A DNA stretch of 64,000 nt from CAG-492 sp045643465. GTDB taxonomy: Bacteria > Bacillota > Clostridia > TANB77 > CAG-508. Positions within the stretch are counted from its first letter, which is position 1. Every line of letters begins with the position of its first letter. The position numbers and the translations under genes were made by a program. The DNA lies in NCBI GenBank assembly GCA_045643465.1, contig JAZUKV010000033.1, forward strand, positions 62,001-126,000. Direction: 5' to 3'. Under the pieces are notes generated by a model, which saw only the letters and a program-made list of their open reading frames with translations, did no database searches and was not told where the DNA came from. Below are positions 24,694-33,058 of the stretch, in pieces.

Positions 24694-25782
24694 ATGGAAG
24701 ATATTACGAGACCAACAGTTTTGGAGATTAATTTGGAAAATTTTGAATATAATATTTCAAAGATTAAAGAGAAAATTGGCAATGATGTAACTGTGATGCC
24801 TGTTATTAAGGCTAATGGGTATGGAACATATATTAATAAAAGACTTGATGTTTTAAATATGTTTGAAATAGTTGCAGTTGCAACTGTTGATGAAGGTGTG
24901 CATATTAGAAATCTTGGATTTGATAAAGAAATTTTTGTGTTAAATCAACCTTTTGAAACTGAAATTGATAAGATTATTAAATATAATATTACAGTGGGAA
25001 TAAGTTCATATAGTTTTGCTGAAAAATTAGGTGAAACTAATAAAGATGTAAATATACATATTGAAATTGGTACTGGCATGGGAAGAACAGGAGTACATCC
25101 ATATAAAGTAGAGCAATTTTTAAAATCGTTAAAACAGAATGTTCATGTTGAGGGAATCTACACACATCTATCATCTGCTGATATAGATGATGATTATACA
25201 AAAGCTCAATTAAAGTCATTCAATTTGGCAGTTGATAATGCTAAATCAATTTTAGGAGATATAAAATATATTCATGCGGCAGCATCTAATGCAATTTTAA
25301 ATTATCCAGAGTCTCATTTTAATTTGGTAAGACCTGGAATAATTATTTATGGATATCCAGCTTCAGATGATACATTAACTAAAATTGATTTGAAACCGAT
25401 AGCAACTTTAAAATCAAAAATTTCATTTTTGAAAACTGTAGATACTGGTACAAGTATAGGATATAGTAGAAGCTATATTACAAAAAAAGAAACAAAAGTT
25501 GCTACAGTTCCAATTGGTTATGCCGATGGAATGAGAAGAACGTTTTCTAATGGTTGGGAGGTTCTTATAAATGGTAAAAAAGTACCGATTATTGGAAAAG
25601 TTTGTATGGATAGTTTTATGGTTGATGTTACAGGTCTAAATGATGTTGAATTGGGTGATGAAGTAATAATTTGGGATAATAAAAATATTACATTGGAGCA
25701 GTTAGCAGATAAATGTAATACAATTAACTATGAAATTTTATGTACAATAGGTGATAGAGTTCCAAGAAAGTTTATAAAATAA
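24694..25782 (+). CDS. alr: alanine racemase
   Basis: A PLP enzyme that interconverts L- and D-alanine for peptidoglycan and, in spore formers, for germination control. The 362-aa protein has the fold-III PLP lysine K39 in VIKANGYG, IGTGMGRTG, THLSSADIDD, VRPGIIIYG, the second catalytic tyrosine Y257 in IGYSRSY, VPIGYADGMRR and CMDSFMVDVT. ATG 24694 is chosen because AAAGGAGGAAG lies just upstream; the frame extends upstream through the REP-like repeat but without a ribosome site. Whether it has its own promoter is unclear because the repeat occupies that space. Confidence 0.95.
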   Translation: MEDITRPTVLEINLENFEYNISKIKEKIGNDVTVMPVIKANGYGTYINKRLDVLNMFEIVAVATVDEGVHIRNLGFDKEIFVLNQPFETEIDKIIKYNITVGISSYSFAEKLGETNKDVNIHIEIGTGMGRTGVHPYKVEQFLKSLKQNVHVEGIYTHLSSADIDDDYTKAQLKSFNLAVDNAKSILGDIKYIHAAASNAILNYPESHFNLVRPGIIIYGYPASDDTLTKIDLKPIATLKSKISFLKTVDTGTSIGYSRSYITKKETKVATVPIGYADGMRRTFSNGWEVLINGKKVPIIGKVCMDSFMVDVTGLNDVELGDEVIIWDNKNITLEQLADKCNTINYEILCTIGDRVPRKFIK

Positions 25783-25838
25783 AAGAAAAAAATTGTAAAA
25801 AAGTAAACCACGAAAACCCAATAGAAATGGGATTTGTT

Positions 25839-25884
25839 AACTGCAGTTGACAAATTTCCAACTGTAGTTGGTGGTGTGCAACTG
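25839..25884 (+). promoter_or_regulatory. Operator-like AACTGNAGTT array upstream of XRE gene
   Basis: Palindrome AACTGCAGTT (25839-25848), near-palindrome AACTGTAGTT (25860-25869) and half-site AACTG (25880-25884), spaced 21 and 20 bp, two helical turns each. A TTGACA (25847-25852) overlaps the first site. These are good candidates for autoregulation by the XRE protein encoded 41 bp downstream. I could not fix the -10 box with confidence. Confidence 0.65.
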
Positions 25885-25924
25885 ATAAAAATGGTAAAAT
25901 TTAACACGAAAGAGAGGTAAAAAA

Positions 25925-26632
25925 ATGGACTTAGGAAAAAAGCTATTTGAATTAAGAAAAAAGAAAAATTTGTCACAAGAAGATGTTGCAAATAATTTAA
26001 ATGTAACAAGGCAAACAGTATCAAAATGGGAAACTAATCAAAGTACACCTGATTTTGATAAAATAGTACCTATATGTGAATTATTTGAAATTTCGACAGA
26101 AGAGCTTTTAAAAGAAGAAATAAAAAAAGAAGATGTCGAAGAAAATGAAGATGTAAAAAATGAAGAAAAATTAAAAAAACATTTATTTATTAGAGGGAAA
26201 GAAGATAAGATTAATTATGAAAATATGAATAAAAATCAAATTAATCAAAAATCTGCAGAAGTAGTTAGTAGCTCAATCTTATTGTTTTTCATAGCAATTA
26301 TTTGGATTATACTTGGAGAGGAATTGCTAAATTTAAATGATGGAATAACAGTAGGAGTATTTCTACTATTAATAGGTTTGGGAGTTGCAAGAATAATAAA
26401 ACATTATATGTCAATTCCAAAAATTGAAATGACAGAAAAAGAGCAAAAAGAAAAGAAACTTGTTAAGAAAATCGAGGATATAATAGGCATTATAGCTCTT
26501 GTACTATATTTTATTATAAGTTTTGCTACAATGGCTTGGTATATAACTTGGGTAATATTTATAATAAGTTGGTTAGTTAGTGAAATAGTTAAATTAATAT
26601 TTATGTTAAAAGGGGAGGATACAGATGAATAG
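25925..26632 (+). CDS. XRE-family regulator with C-terminal membrane domain
   Basis: A 235-aa protein. Residues 4-60 form an XRE/Cro helix-turn-helix (LGKKLFELRKKKNLSQEDVANNLNVTRQTVSKWE), followed by an acidic Lys/Glu linker and two or three hydrophobic segments (SSSILLFFIAIIWIILG, GVFLLLIGLGVARII, IGIIALVLYFIISFATMAWYI). Membrane-tethered XRE regulators of this layout usually control the genes beside them. The stop overlaps the start of the DUF4097 gene by 8 bp, so they are translationally coupled. AGAGAGG precedes the ATG. Confidence 0.87.
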   Translation: MDLGKKLFELRKKKNLSQEDVANNLNVTRQTVSKWETNQSTPDFDKIVPICELFEISTEELLKEEIKKEDVEENEDVKNEEKLKKHLFIRGKEDKINYENMNKNQINQKSAEVVSSSILLFFIAIIWIILGEELLNLNDGITVGVFLLLIGLGVARIIKHYMSIPKIEMTEKEQKEKKLVKKIEDIIGIIALVLYFIISFATMAWYITWVIFIISWLVSEIVKLIFMLKGEDTDE

Positions 26633-27422
26633 AAAAAAAATAGTATTTTTAATAGTTCTTTTATCTATTGCTGCTATACTTTTGATAAGTTTTATGATTA
26701 TGGTGATATGTGGAAATTTAAAAAATTTTAATTTCAGTTTTAATTTTGGAAAAAATAAAAGCGAAACAATAGCTTTTGAAGGAAGTTATGAATTAGAAGA
26801 TATAGATAATATATATATCAAATCAGATGCAGGAGATATTAAAGTAGAAAGAAGTACAAGCGGAAAAGTAGAAGTAGTAATTTATGCAGAAAAAGATGCA
26901 AAAGTAGAGTCAAACTTAGATAACAGAAAATTAGAAATTAATAGTAACGCGAACAATAAAAAAGGATTTTTTAAATGGGGAAATAATGCAAATGAAGTTG
27001 TAGTATTTGTTCCAGAAAATTATGATAAGGAAATAAATATCTCTAATGATTATGGCGAATGTACAATAGGTGATTTTGAAAATTCAAATATAAAACTAAA
27101 AGCAAATTGCGGAGATATTAAAATTGGAGAAATAAAAGGCATAGATGCAACATGCAACTATGGTAATATAAAAATTGGAACAGTTTATAATAAATGCGAT
27201 ATAAAAGCAGATTATGGAAATATTGTAATAAATAATGTTCAAATTAAAGAAAATTCATCTATAAAAGCAAATTGCGGAAACATAGATATAAAAGAAGTTA
27301 ATGACATTTGTATTGATTCACAAGCAAATTTAGGTTCATCAAAAATTCATAAAAACAATGAATCTTCAGATATTATATTAAGTGTTACAGCAAATTGTGG
27401 AAACATAGATATTGCAAAATAA
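26625..27422 (+). CDS. DUF4097 beta-repeat membrane-anchored protein
   Basis: A 265-aa protein with an N-terminal membrane segment (residues 5-30) and a repetitive beta domain of the DUF4097 family. Repeats of about 13-20 residues recur: ANCGDIKIGEI, CNYGNIKIGTV, ADYGNIVINNV, ANCGNIDIKEV, ANCGNIDIAK, which fits a beta-solenoid outside the membrane. Related proteins sit beside envelope-stress regulators (for example the liaG neighbourhood in B. subtilis). Here it overlaps an XRE regulator and precedes a MacB-like exporter. Its own function is unknown. Confidence 0.85.
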   Translation: MNRKKIVFLIVLLSIAAILLISFMIMVICGNLKNFNFSFNFGKNKSETIAFEGSYELEDIDNIYIKSDAGDIKVERSTSGKVEVVIYAEKDAKVESNLDNRKLEINSNANNKKGFFKWGNNANEVVVFVPENYDKEINISNDYGECTIGDFENSNIKLKANCGDIKIGEIKGIDATCNYGNIKIGTVYNKCDIKADYGNIVINNVQIKENSSIKANCGNIDIKEVNDICIDSQANLGSSKIHKNNESSDIILSVTANCGNIDIAK

Positions 27423-27434
27423 TCATAAAATTAT

Positions 27435-27463
27435 TTGACAAAAAAATTAAATTTATATAAAAT
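27435..27463 (+). promoter_or_regulatory. Promoter of the MacB-like gene
   Basis: TTGACA (27435-27440), 17 bp, TAAAAT (27458-27463). A small hairpin (27480-27492) lies between it and the ribosome-binding site. Confidence 0.7.
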
Positions 27464-27512
27464 ATTCTGTGCAAAAAAAAGGCAATATGCCTAAAAAAAT
27501 ATAGGAGGAAAA

Positions 27513-29867
27513 ATGCTTAAATTAAAAAATATTAAAAAAAGTTTTAAAACAGGTGACTTTGTTCAACATGCTCTAAAAGGTGTTAGCCTAGAATTTAGAG
27601 AAAATGAATTCGTTGCAATATTAGGAACTAGTGGAAGTGGAAAGACAACATTATTAAATATTATTGGAGGATTAGATAGATATGATTCTGGTGATTTAAT
27701 AATAGATGGTAAATCAACTAAAGATTTTAAAGATAAAGATTGGGATGCATATAGAAATAATTCTGTAGGTTTTATTTTTCAAAGCTATAACTTAATCAGT
27801 CATATATCAGTTTTGGCAAATGTAGAGATGAGTATGACATTAAGTGGTGTATCTTCAAAAGAAAAAAGAAAAAGAGCTTTAGAAGTATTAGAAAGAGTTG
27901 GATTAAAAGACCATGCAAATAAAAAGCCAAATCAATTATCAGGTGGTCAAATGCAAAGAGTTGCTATAGCAAGAGCTCTTGTTAATAATCCAGAGATAAT
28001 TTTAGCAGATGAGCCAACAGGTGCATTAGATTCTGCAACATCAGTTCAAATAATGGAATTGATTAAAGAAATTGCTAAAGAAAAATTAGTAATAATGGTA
28101 ACACATAATCCAGAGCTAGCAAAAGATTATGCTACTAGAATCGTAAATGTAAAAGATGGAGAAGTTTTAAGTGATTCAAATCCAGTAAGTAAAAAGGAAT
28201 CAAAATCAAAAGAGTACAAATTAAAGAAAACTTCAATGGGATTTTTTACAGCACTAAAATTATCTTTTACAAATATTTGGACTAAAAAAGGAAGAACGAT
28301 ATTAACTGCATTTGCATCAAGCATAGGAATTATAGGAATAGCAGTAATACTAGCGTTATCATCAGGATTTCAAGTAAAAATCGATGAATATATGAAAGAT
28401 GCTATGGATAAATTCCCAATTATTGTTAATGCATCAGTTTCCCAAATGGATGAAGAAACTATAAAAGAGCAATCTGAAGAGATTTCTGGCATAATAAAAG
28501 GAACTGCAGAATATGCAAATACTGATGAAGTAAAGTTATATGATTCTACATATAGCTCTACAATTCATTATAATGTTATATCAGATGAATATAGACAATA
28601 TATTGAAAATCTAGATAAAGATACATGTAGTAGTATAGGATATATACATGTAGCAACAATGAATGCTTTAAGAAAAATTGATGGAAAAGTTACTCCAGTT
28701 AAATTTTCAGCAGGAATTAATCAAGAAGCTCAAAGTACAGCTAGTGGTATGACAAATATGTCTGTAACAACTTATCCAACAATGCTTGATGAAAATAGAA
28801 GTTATCTAAAAGAATATTATGATGTATTAGAAGGTGAATATCCAAAAGAGCCAACAGACTTAGTTTTAGTTGTTGATACCAAAAATAGAGTAGATATTAA
28901 TACAATGAAAAGTCTTGGATTTGATACAGAAAATATAGAAAGTATTAAGTTTAAAGATGTTATAGGAACTGAAATAAAATTAGTCGCAAACAATGATTAT
29001 TATTCAAAAACATCATATGGAATTTATGCACCAAACAATGATTATGAAAAAATGTATAATTCAGAGAATAATAAGACATTAAAAATAGTTGGAGTTGTTA
29101 GATCAAAGCCAAGCGTAAAAATTTCTTTATTAGCAGCAGGAATTGCATATAGCAATGAGTTAGCAGATATGATTGTAGATATGAATATAGATTCAGATAT
29201 TGTTAAAGCACAAAAAGAAGCTGATTATAATATCTTTACAAGGGAAACTTTTAAAGAAGATTACGATAAAACTCAAATGTTGTGGGTACTTGGAGGAACA
29301 AAAGTTCCAGCTTGTGCGATAATTTATCCAACTACATTTGAGAAAAAAGAAGATTTAATAAAATATTTAGATAAATACAATGAAGGAAAATCAGAAGAAG
29401 ATAAAATAATTTATACAGATTTATCAGAAACTATAACAGGAATGACATCTGGAATTATGGATGCAATAACAATAGTATTAATTGCGTTCTCAGCAATATC
29501 ATTAGTAGTATCAACAATAATGATAGCTATAATAACATATATTTCTGTACTAGAGCGCACAAAGGAAATTGGAATTTTACGTGCAATTGGAGCTAGAAAG
29601 AAAGATATAACAAGAGTATTTAATGCAGAAACATTTATAATAGGTTTATGTTCAGGAGCATTAGGTATACTAATAGCAAACTTATTATTGATACCTGCAA
29701 ATAATATATTAAAGAATTTAACAGATTTAGAAAATATAGCAGTATTAAAACCAACACACGCAATATTATTAGTAACAATAAGTATTGTATTAACATTAAT
29801 AGGTGGCTGGATACCAGCAAAAATGGCTGCTAAAAAAGATCCAGTAAATGCATTAAGAACAGAGTAA
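27513..29867 (+). CDS. MacB-like ABC transporter, ATPase fused to FtsX-type permease
   Basis: A 784-aa single-chain protein. Residues 1-230 are a LolD/MacB-type ATPase (Walker A GTSGSGKTT near 40, LSGGQMQR near 147, LADEPTGALD). Then comes one membrane segment (about 255-290), a large periplasm-like extracellular domain (about 290-630) and three C-terminal membrane segments of the FtsX/MacB fold (about 645-780, with RTKEIGILRAIGARKKDI). MacB-type exporters move peptides or lipids out of, rather than through, the membrane and are common in antimicrobial-peptide resistance. The clostridial fused form is usual. TAGGAGG precedes the ATG. Confidence 0.9.
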   Translation: MLKLKNIKKSFKTGDFVQHALKGVSLEFRENEFVAILGTSGSGKTTLLNIIGGLDRYDSGDLIIDGKSTKDFKDKDWDAYRNNSVGFIFQSYNLISHISVLANVEMSMTLSGVSSKEKRKRALEVLERVGLKDHANKKPNQLSGGQMQRVAIARALVNNPEIILADEPTGALDSATSVQIMELIKEIAKEKLVIMVTHNPELAKDYATRIVNVKDGEVLSDSNPVSKKESKSKEYKLKKTSMGFFTALKLSFTNIWTKKGRTILTAFASSIGIIGIAVILALSSGFQVKIDEYMKDAMDKFPIIVNASVSQMDEETIKEQSEEISGIIKGTAEYANTDEVKLYDSTYSSTIHYNVISDEYRQYIENLDKDTCSSIGYIHVATMNALRKIDGKVTPVKFSAGINQEAQSTASGMTNMSVTTYPTMLDENRSYLKEYYDVLEGEYPKEPTDLVLVVDTKNRVDINTMKSLGFDTENIESIKFKDVIGTEIKLVANNDYYSKTSYGIYAPNNDYEKMYNSENNKTLKIVGVVRSKPSVKISLLAAGIAYSNELADMIVDMNIDSDIVKAQKEADYNIFTRETFKEDYDKTQMLWVLGGTKVPACAIIYPTTFEKKEDLIKYLDKYNEGKSEEDKIIYTDLSETITGMTSGIMDAITIVLIAFSAISLVVSTIMIAIITYISVLERTKEIGILRAIGARKKDITRVFNAETFIIGLCSGALGILIANLLLIPANNILKNLTDLENIAVLKPTHAILLVTISIVLTLIGGWIPAKMAAKKDPVNALRTE

Positions 29868-29882
29868 AAAGTAAAATATAAA

Positions 29883-29911
29883 TTGACAACAAATAAACAG
29901 TATGATAAATT
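29883..29911 (+). promoter_or_regulatory. Promoter of the AIM24 gene
   Basis: TTGACA (29883-29888), 17 bp, TAAATT (29906-29911). Confidence 0.6.
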
Positions 29912-29959
29912 TTTATTGGAAAATAAATATTTTCACATTTTTTTAAGGAGATAATTTAT

Positions 29960-30643
29960 ATGAATTATGAAATATTAGGGAAAACAGTTCCTGCAGTAGA
30001 AGTAACATTAAATAGAGGGGAATCAATGTATTCTCAAAAAGGTGGAATGAGCTGGCAAACAGAAGGTATAACAATGCAAACAAACGCTAGAGGAGGCGTA
30101 ATGAAAAGTTTAGGCAGAATGTTTTCAGGAGAGTCTATATTTATGAATACATATACTTCTCAAGTTGATGGAGCAAAAATAGCATTTGCTACAACAGTTC
30201 CAGGAGATATTATAGCATTAGATATGGTTAACTATCCACAAGGTTTTATGTTGCAAAAAGGTGCTTTTTTATGTGCAGAGCCTAGTGTTGAAACTAGTGT
30301 GGCTTTTACAAAAAGATTTTCAACAGGACTTTTTGGAGGCGAAGGTTTTATTTTACAAAAAGCAATAGGAACAGGTAAGATATTCTTAGAAGTTGATGGA
30401 GATCCTATAGAAAGAACATTAGCTCCTGGAGAAGTATTAAAAGTAGATACTGGTAATGTTGTTGGATTCGAGTCATCAGTAGGTTATGAATTAGAAACTA
30501 TAAAAGGATTAGGAAATATATTTTTAGGCGGAGAAGGTCTATTTTTAACTAAATTAATTGGACCTGGAAAAGTAATAATTCAATCTCAAAATTTTGGAGA
30601 TTTTGCAGGAAGAATATTAGGAATAATGCCAAAAAAAAGATAG
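29960..30643 (+). CDS. AIM24 / TIGR00266 family protein
   Basis: A 227-aa soluble beta-rich protein of the TIGR00266/AIM24 family, with the typical N-terminus (EVTLNRGESMYSQKGGMSWQTEGI), GGVMKSLGRMFSGESIFMNTY and FLGGEGLFLTKLIGPGKVIIQS. The molecular function in bacteria is not known; relatives are often near stress or membrane genes. AAGGAG lies nine bases before the ATG. It has its own promoter and a terminator, so it is transcribed alone between two export modules. Confidence 0.9.
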   Translation: MNYEILGKTVPAVEVTLNRGESMYSQKGGMSWQTEGITMQTNARGGVMKSLGRMFSGESIFMNTYTSQVDGAKIAFATTVPGDIIALDMVNYPQGFMLQKGAFLCAEPSVETSVAFTKRFSTGLFGGEGFILQKAIGTGKIFLEVDGDPIERTLAPGEVLKVDTGNVVGFESSVGYELETIKGLGNIFLGGEGLFLTKLIGPGKVIIQSQNFGDFAGRILGIMPKKR

Positions 30644-30670
30644 TTAATGAATTAACCAAATATTAAATAT

Positions 30671-30718
30671 AAAAGACAGATTTTTTATGAAATATTTCAT
30701 ATTAAAATCTGTTTTTTT
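30671..30718 (+). terminator. Terminator after AIM24 gene
   Basis: ACAGATTTT (30676-30684) with AAAATCTGT (30704-30712), inner palindrome TATGAAATATTTCATA, then T7. Confidence 0.85.
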
Positions 30719-30755
30719 GTATGTGTGAAATTTATGTGAAAAAATTGTAAGGCTA

Positions 30756-30784
30756 TTGACATTATCATATAATCGTAATAATAT
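30756..30784 (+). promoter_or_regulatory. Promoter of the MarR-ABC operon
   Basis: TTGACA (30756-30761), 17 bp, TAATAT (30779-30784). The AT-rich spacer and flank could hold the MarR operator, but I see no clean palindrome. Confidence 0.55.
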
Positions 30785-30819
30785 ATTATGCATGGCAAAA
30801 TTTTGGAAGAGGGGTTTTT

Positions 30820-31293
30820 ATGGAAAACTATAAAGTTTTATTCAAAATTAAAACATTAGAAAAAATGTTGGCTAGAAAATTTTTTTCTGAGAAAAGTATA
30901 AATTTTGAAAATGAAAAAAATATGCCAACGCCAACACAAATGCATATAATTGAATATATGTTAACACATGAAAATGAAAAAATTTACCAAAAAGATTTAG
31001 AAAAAGTTCTAAACCTGCGAAGAGCAACTGTTTCAGGAGTATTACAAACAATGGAAAAAAATAATTTGATAACAAGAATTACAAATTGCGAGGATAGCAG
31101 ATCAAAAGAAATAATAATAAAAAATAATGCTAAAGAAATGTTTTTAAAAGGACATAAAAAAATTGATGAATTAGAGCAAATTGTAATTTCAGGAATTTCA
31201 GAAGAAGAGCTAAAGGTTTTTTCCGATGTAATAGAAAAAATGAAGCAAAATATAAGTAAAATTGAAAATAATTATAAAAGAGAGGAATGTTAA
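30820..31293 (+). CDS. MarR family transcriptional regulator
   Basis: A 157-aa winged-helix repressor. The DNA-binding region is clear at residues 40-95: TPTQMHIIEYMLTHENEKIYQKDLEKVLNLRRATVSGVLQTMEKNNLITR, then the wing with EDSRSKEIIIKNNAKEM. Flanking helices form the dimerisation part. It ends one base before the start codon of the ABC exporter gene, so it is the first gene of a three-gene operon and very likely represses it in response to a drug or other ligand. GAGGGG precedes the ATG. Confidence 0.92.
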   Translation: MENYKVLFKIKTLEKMLARKFFSEKSINFENEKNMPTPTQMHIIEYMLTHENEKIYQKDLEKVLNLRRATVSGVLQTMEKNNLITRITNCEDSRSKEIIIKNNAKEMFLKGHKKIDELEQIVISGISEEELKVFSDVIEKMKQNISKIENNYKREEC

Positions 31294-31294
31294 T

Positions 31295-33058
31295 ATGCTT
31301 AAACTTATTAAAAATCTAACAAAAAAAGATTGGTTATTATCAATAATTTCTTTTGGCTTAATTGTGGCTCAAGTTTGGCTTGAATTAAAAATGCCAGATT
31401 ATATGTCACAAATTACAGTATTAGTAAAAACAGAGGGAAGCAAAATGCAAGATATATTAATTAATGGTGCATATATGCTTGCATGTGCATTAGGGAGTCT
31501 AGCGTCTGCGATTATTGTAGGATATCTAGTTTCAACAATTGCAGCTAATTTTTCTAAAAATATAAGAAAAAAATTATTTGATAAAGTAGAAAACCTAGCA
31601 ATGCATGAGGTTAAATCTTTTTCAACAAGTAGTTTAATAACAAGAACTACAAATGATATTACTCAAGTTCAAATGCTTGTAGCAATGGGATTACAGCTTG
31701 CAATTAAAGCCCCAATTACAGCAGTATGGGCTATTACAAAGATATTAAATAAAAGCTGGGAATGGAGTGCTGCAACAGGAGTGGCAATATTAATTTTATT
31801 ATCAGTAGTTGCTATTCTTATGGTTATTGTTATACCAAAATTTAAAATAGTCCAAAAATTGACAGATAAAATTAATGGTGTAACACGTGAAAATTTAACG
31901 GGAATTCGAGTAGTAAGAGCTTTTAATGCCGAAAAATTCCAAGAGAATAAATTTGAAGAAGTTAATGAAAAATTAACAAATCAGCAGTTATTTAACCAAA
32001 AAGCTTTTTCTGTTATGCAACCAATTATGTATTTGGTAATGCATACATTAACACTAGCAATTTATTTTATAGGAGCTAATTTAATAAAAGAATCAGTTCT
32101 TGTTGGAAAATTAGGAATATATGGAAACATGATTGTATTTAGCTCATATGCAATTCAGGTAATAATGTCATTTTTAATGTTAGCCTTAATTTTTATGATG
32201 CTACCAAGAGCACAAGTTTCAGCAAAACGTATTAATGAAGTTATGGATACAGATATTACTATAAAAGATGGTAAAATAAATAAAGATGTAACAGATGAAA
32301 AAGGAACTGTTGAATTTAAAAATGTGTATTTCAAATATCCAGATGCAGATGAATATTTATTGCAAAATATTTCATTTAAAGCTAATAAAGGAGAAACAAT
32401 AGCATTTATAGGATCTACAGGAAGTGGAAAATCTACATTAATTAATTTAATACCAAGATTTTATGACGTAACTGAAGGTGAAATCTTAGTAGATGGAGTT
32501 AATGTAAGAGAATACGCACAAGAATTTTTGCATAATAAAATAGGATATGTTCCTCAAAAAGCTGTTATGTTTGATGGTACAGTTTTTTCAAATGTAGCAT
32601 ATGGTGAAAATGGTAAAGGCGAAATCACAATGGAAAAAGTAAAAGAGGCAATTAAAATTGCACAAGGTACAGATTTCGTAGAGAAAATGGATAATGACTA
32701 TAATGCACATATGTCACAAGGAGGTACTAATGTTTCAGGAGGACAAAAACAAAGATTAGCAATAGCAAGAGCAATTGCTAGAAATCCTGAAATATATATT
32801 TTTGATGATAGTTTTTCTGCATTAGATTACAAAACAGATTCTATATTAAGAAAAGAGCTAAAAAAATATACAAAGGATGCTACAAGTTTAATTGTTGCAC
32901 AAAGAATTGGCACAATAATGAATGCAGACAAAATTATTGTTTTAGATGAAGGTGTTGCTGTTGGAATTGGAACACATAAAGAGCTATTAAAAAATTGTGA
33001 AGTTTATAAGCAAATAGCATTATCACAACTATCAAAGGAGGAATTAGAAAATGGATAA
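31295..33058 (+). CDS. ABC exporter half-transporter, degenerate-site subunit
   Basis: A 587-aa half-transporter with a six-helix export domain (residues 1-325) and an ATPase domain: Walker A GSTGSGKST near 374, signature VSGGQKQR, Walker B YIFDDSFSALD near 503 with Asp in place of catalytic Glu, and GQ.I-type H-loop AQRIGTI in which the usual His is Gln. Both changes mark the degenerate subunit of a heterodimer. ATG 31295 follows GAGAGGAAT; an upstream TTG in the marR end is disfavoured. It overlaps the partner gene by 8 bp. Confidence 0.9.
   Translation: MLKLIKNLTKKDWLLSIISFGLIVAQVWLELKMPDYMSQITVLVKTEGSKMQDILINGAYMLACALGSLASAIIVGYLVSTIAANFSKNIRKKLFDKVENLAMHEVKSFSTSSLITRTTNDITQVQMLVAMGLQLAIKAPITAVWAITKILNKSWEWSAATGVAILILLSVVAILMVIVIPKFKIVQKLTDKINGVTRENLTGIRVVRAFNAEKFQENKFEEVNEKLTNQQLFNQKAFSVMQPIMYLVMHTLTLAIYFIGANLIKESVLVGKLGIYGNMIVFSSYAIQVIMSFLMLALIFMMLPRAQVSAKRINEVMDTDITIKDGKINKDVTDEKGTVEFKNVYFKYPDADEYLLQNISFKANKGETIAFIGSTGSGKSTLINLIPRFYDVTEGEILVDGVNVREYAQEFLHNKIGYVPQKAVMFDGTVFSNVAYGENGKGEITMEKVKEAIKIAQGTDFVEKMDNDYNAHMSQGGTNVSGGQKQRLAIARAIARNPEIYIFDDSFSALDYKTDSILRKELKKYTKDATSLIVAQRIGTIMNADKIIVLDEGVAVGIGTHKELLKNCEVYKQIALSQLSKEELENG

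Noticed and set aside
27478..27496. Small hairpin before the MacB-like gene as a terminator
   Set aside because: Its T-run is only on the minus strand, where no gene ends; on the plus strand it is a 5-bp stem followed by A residues.
30720..30819. MarR operator in the MarR-ABC promoter region
   Set aside because: The stretch is AT-rich with several weak inverted repeats but no palindrome that stands out from background.
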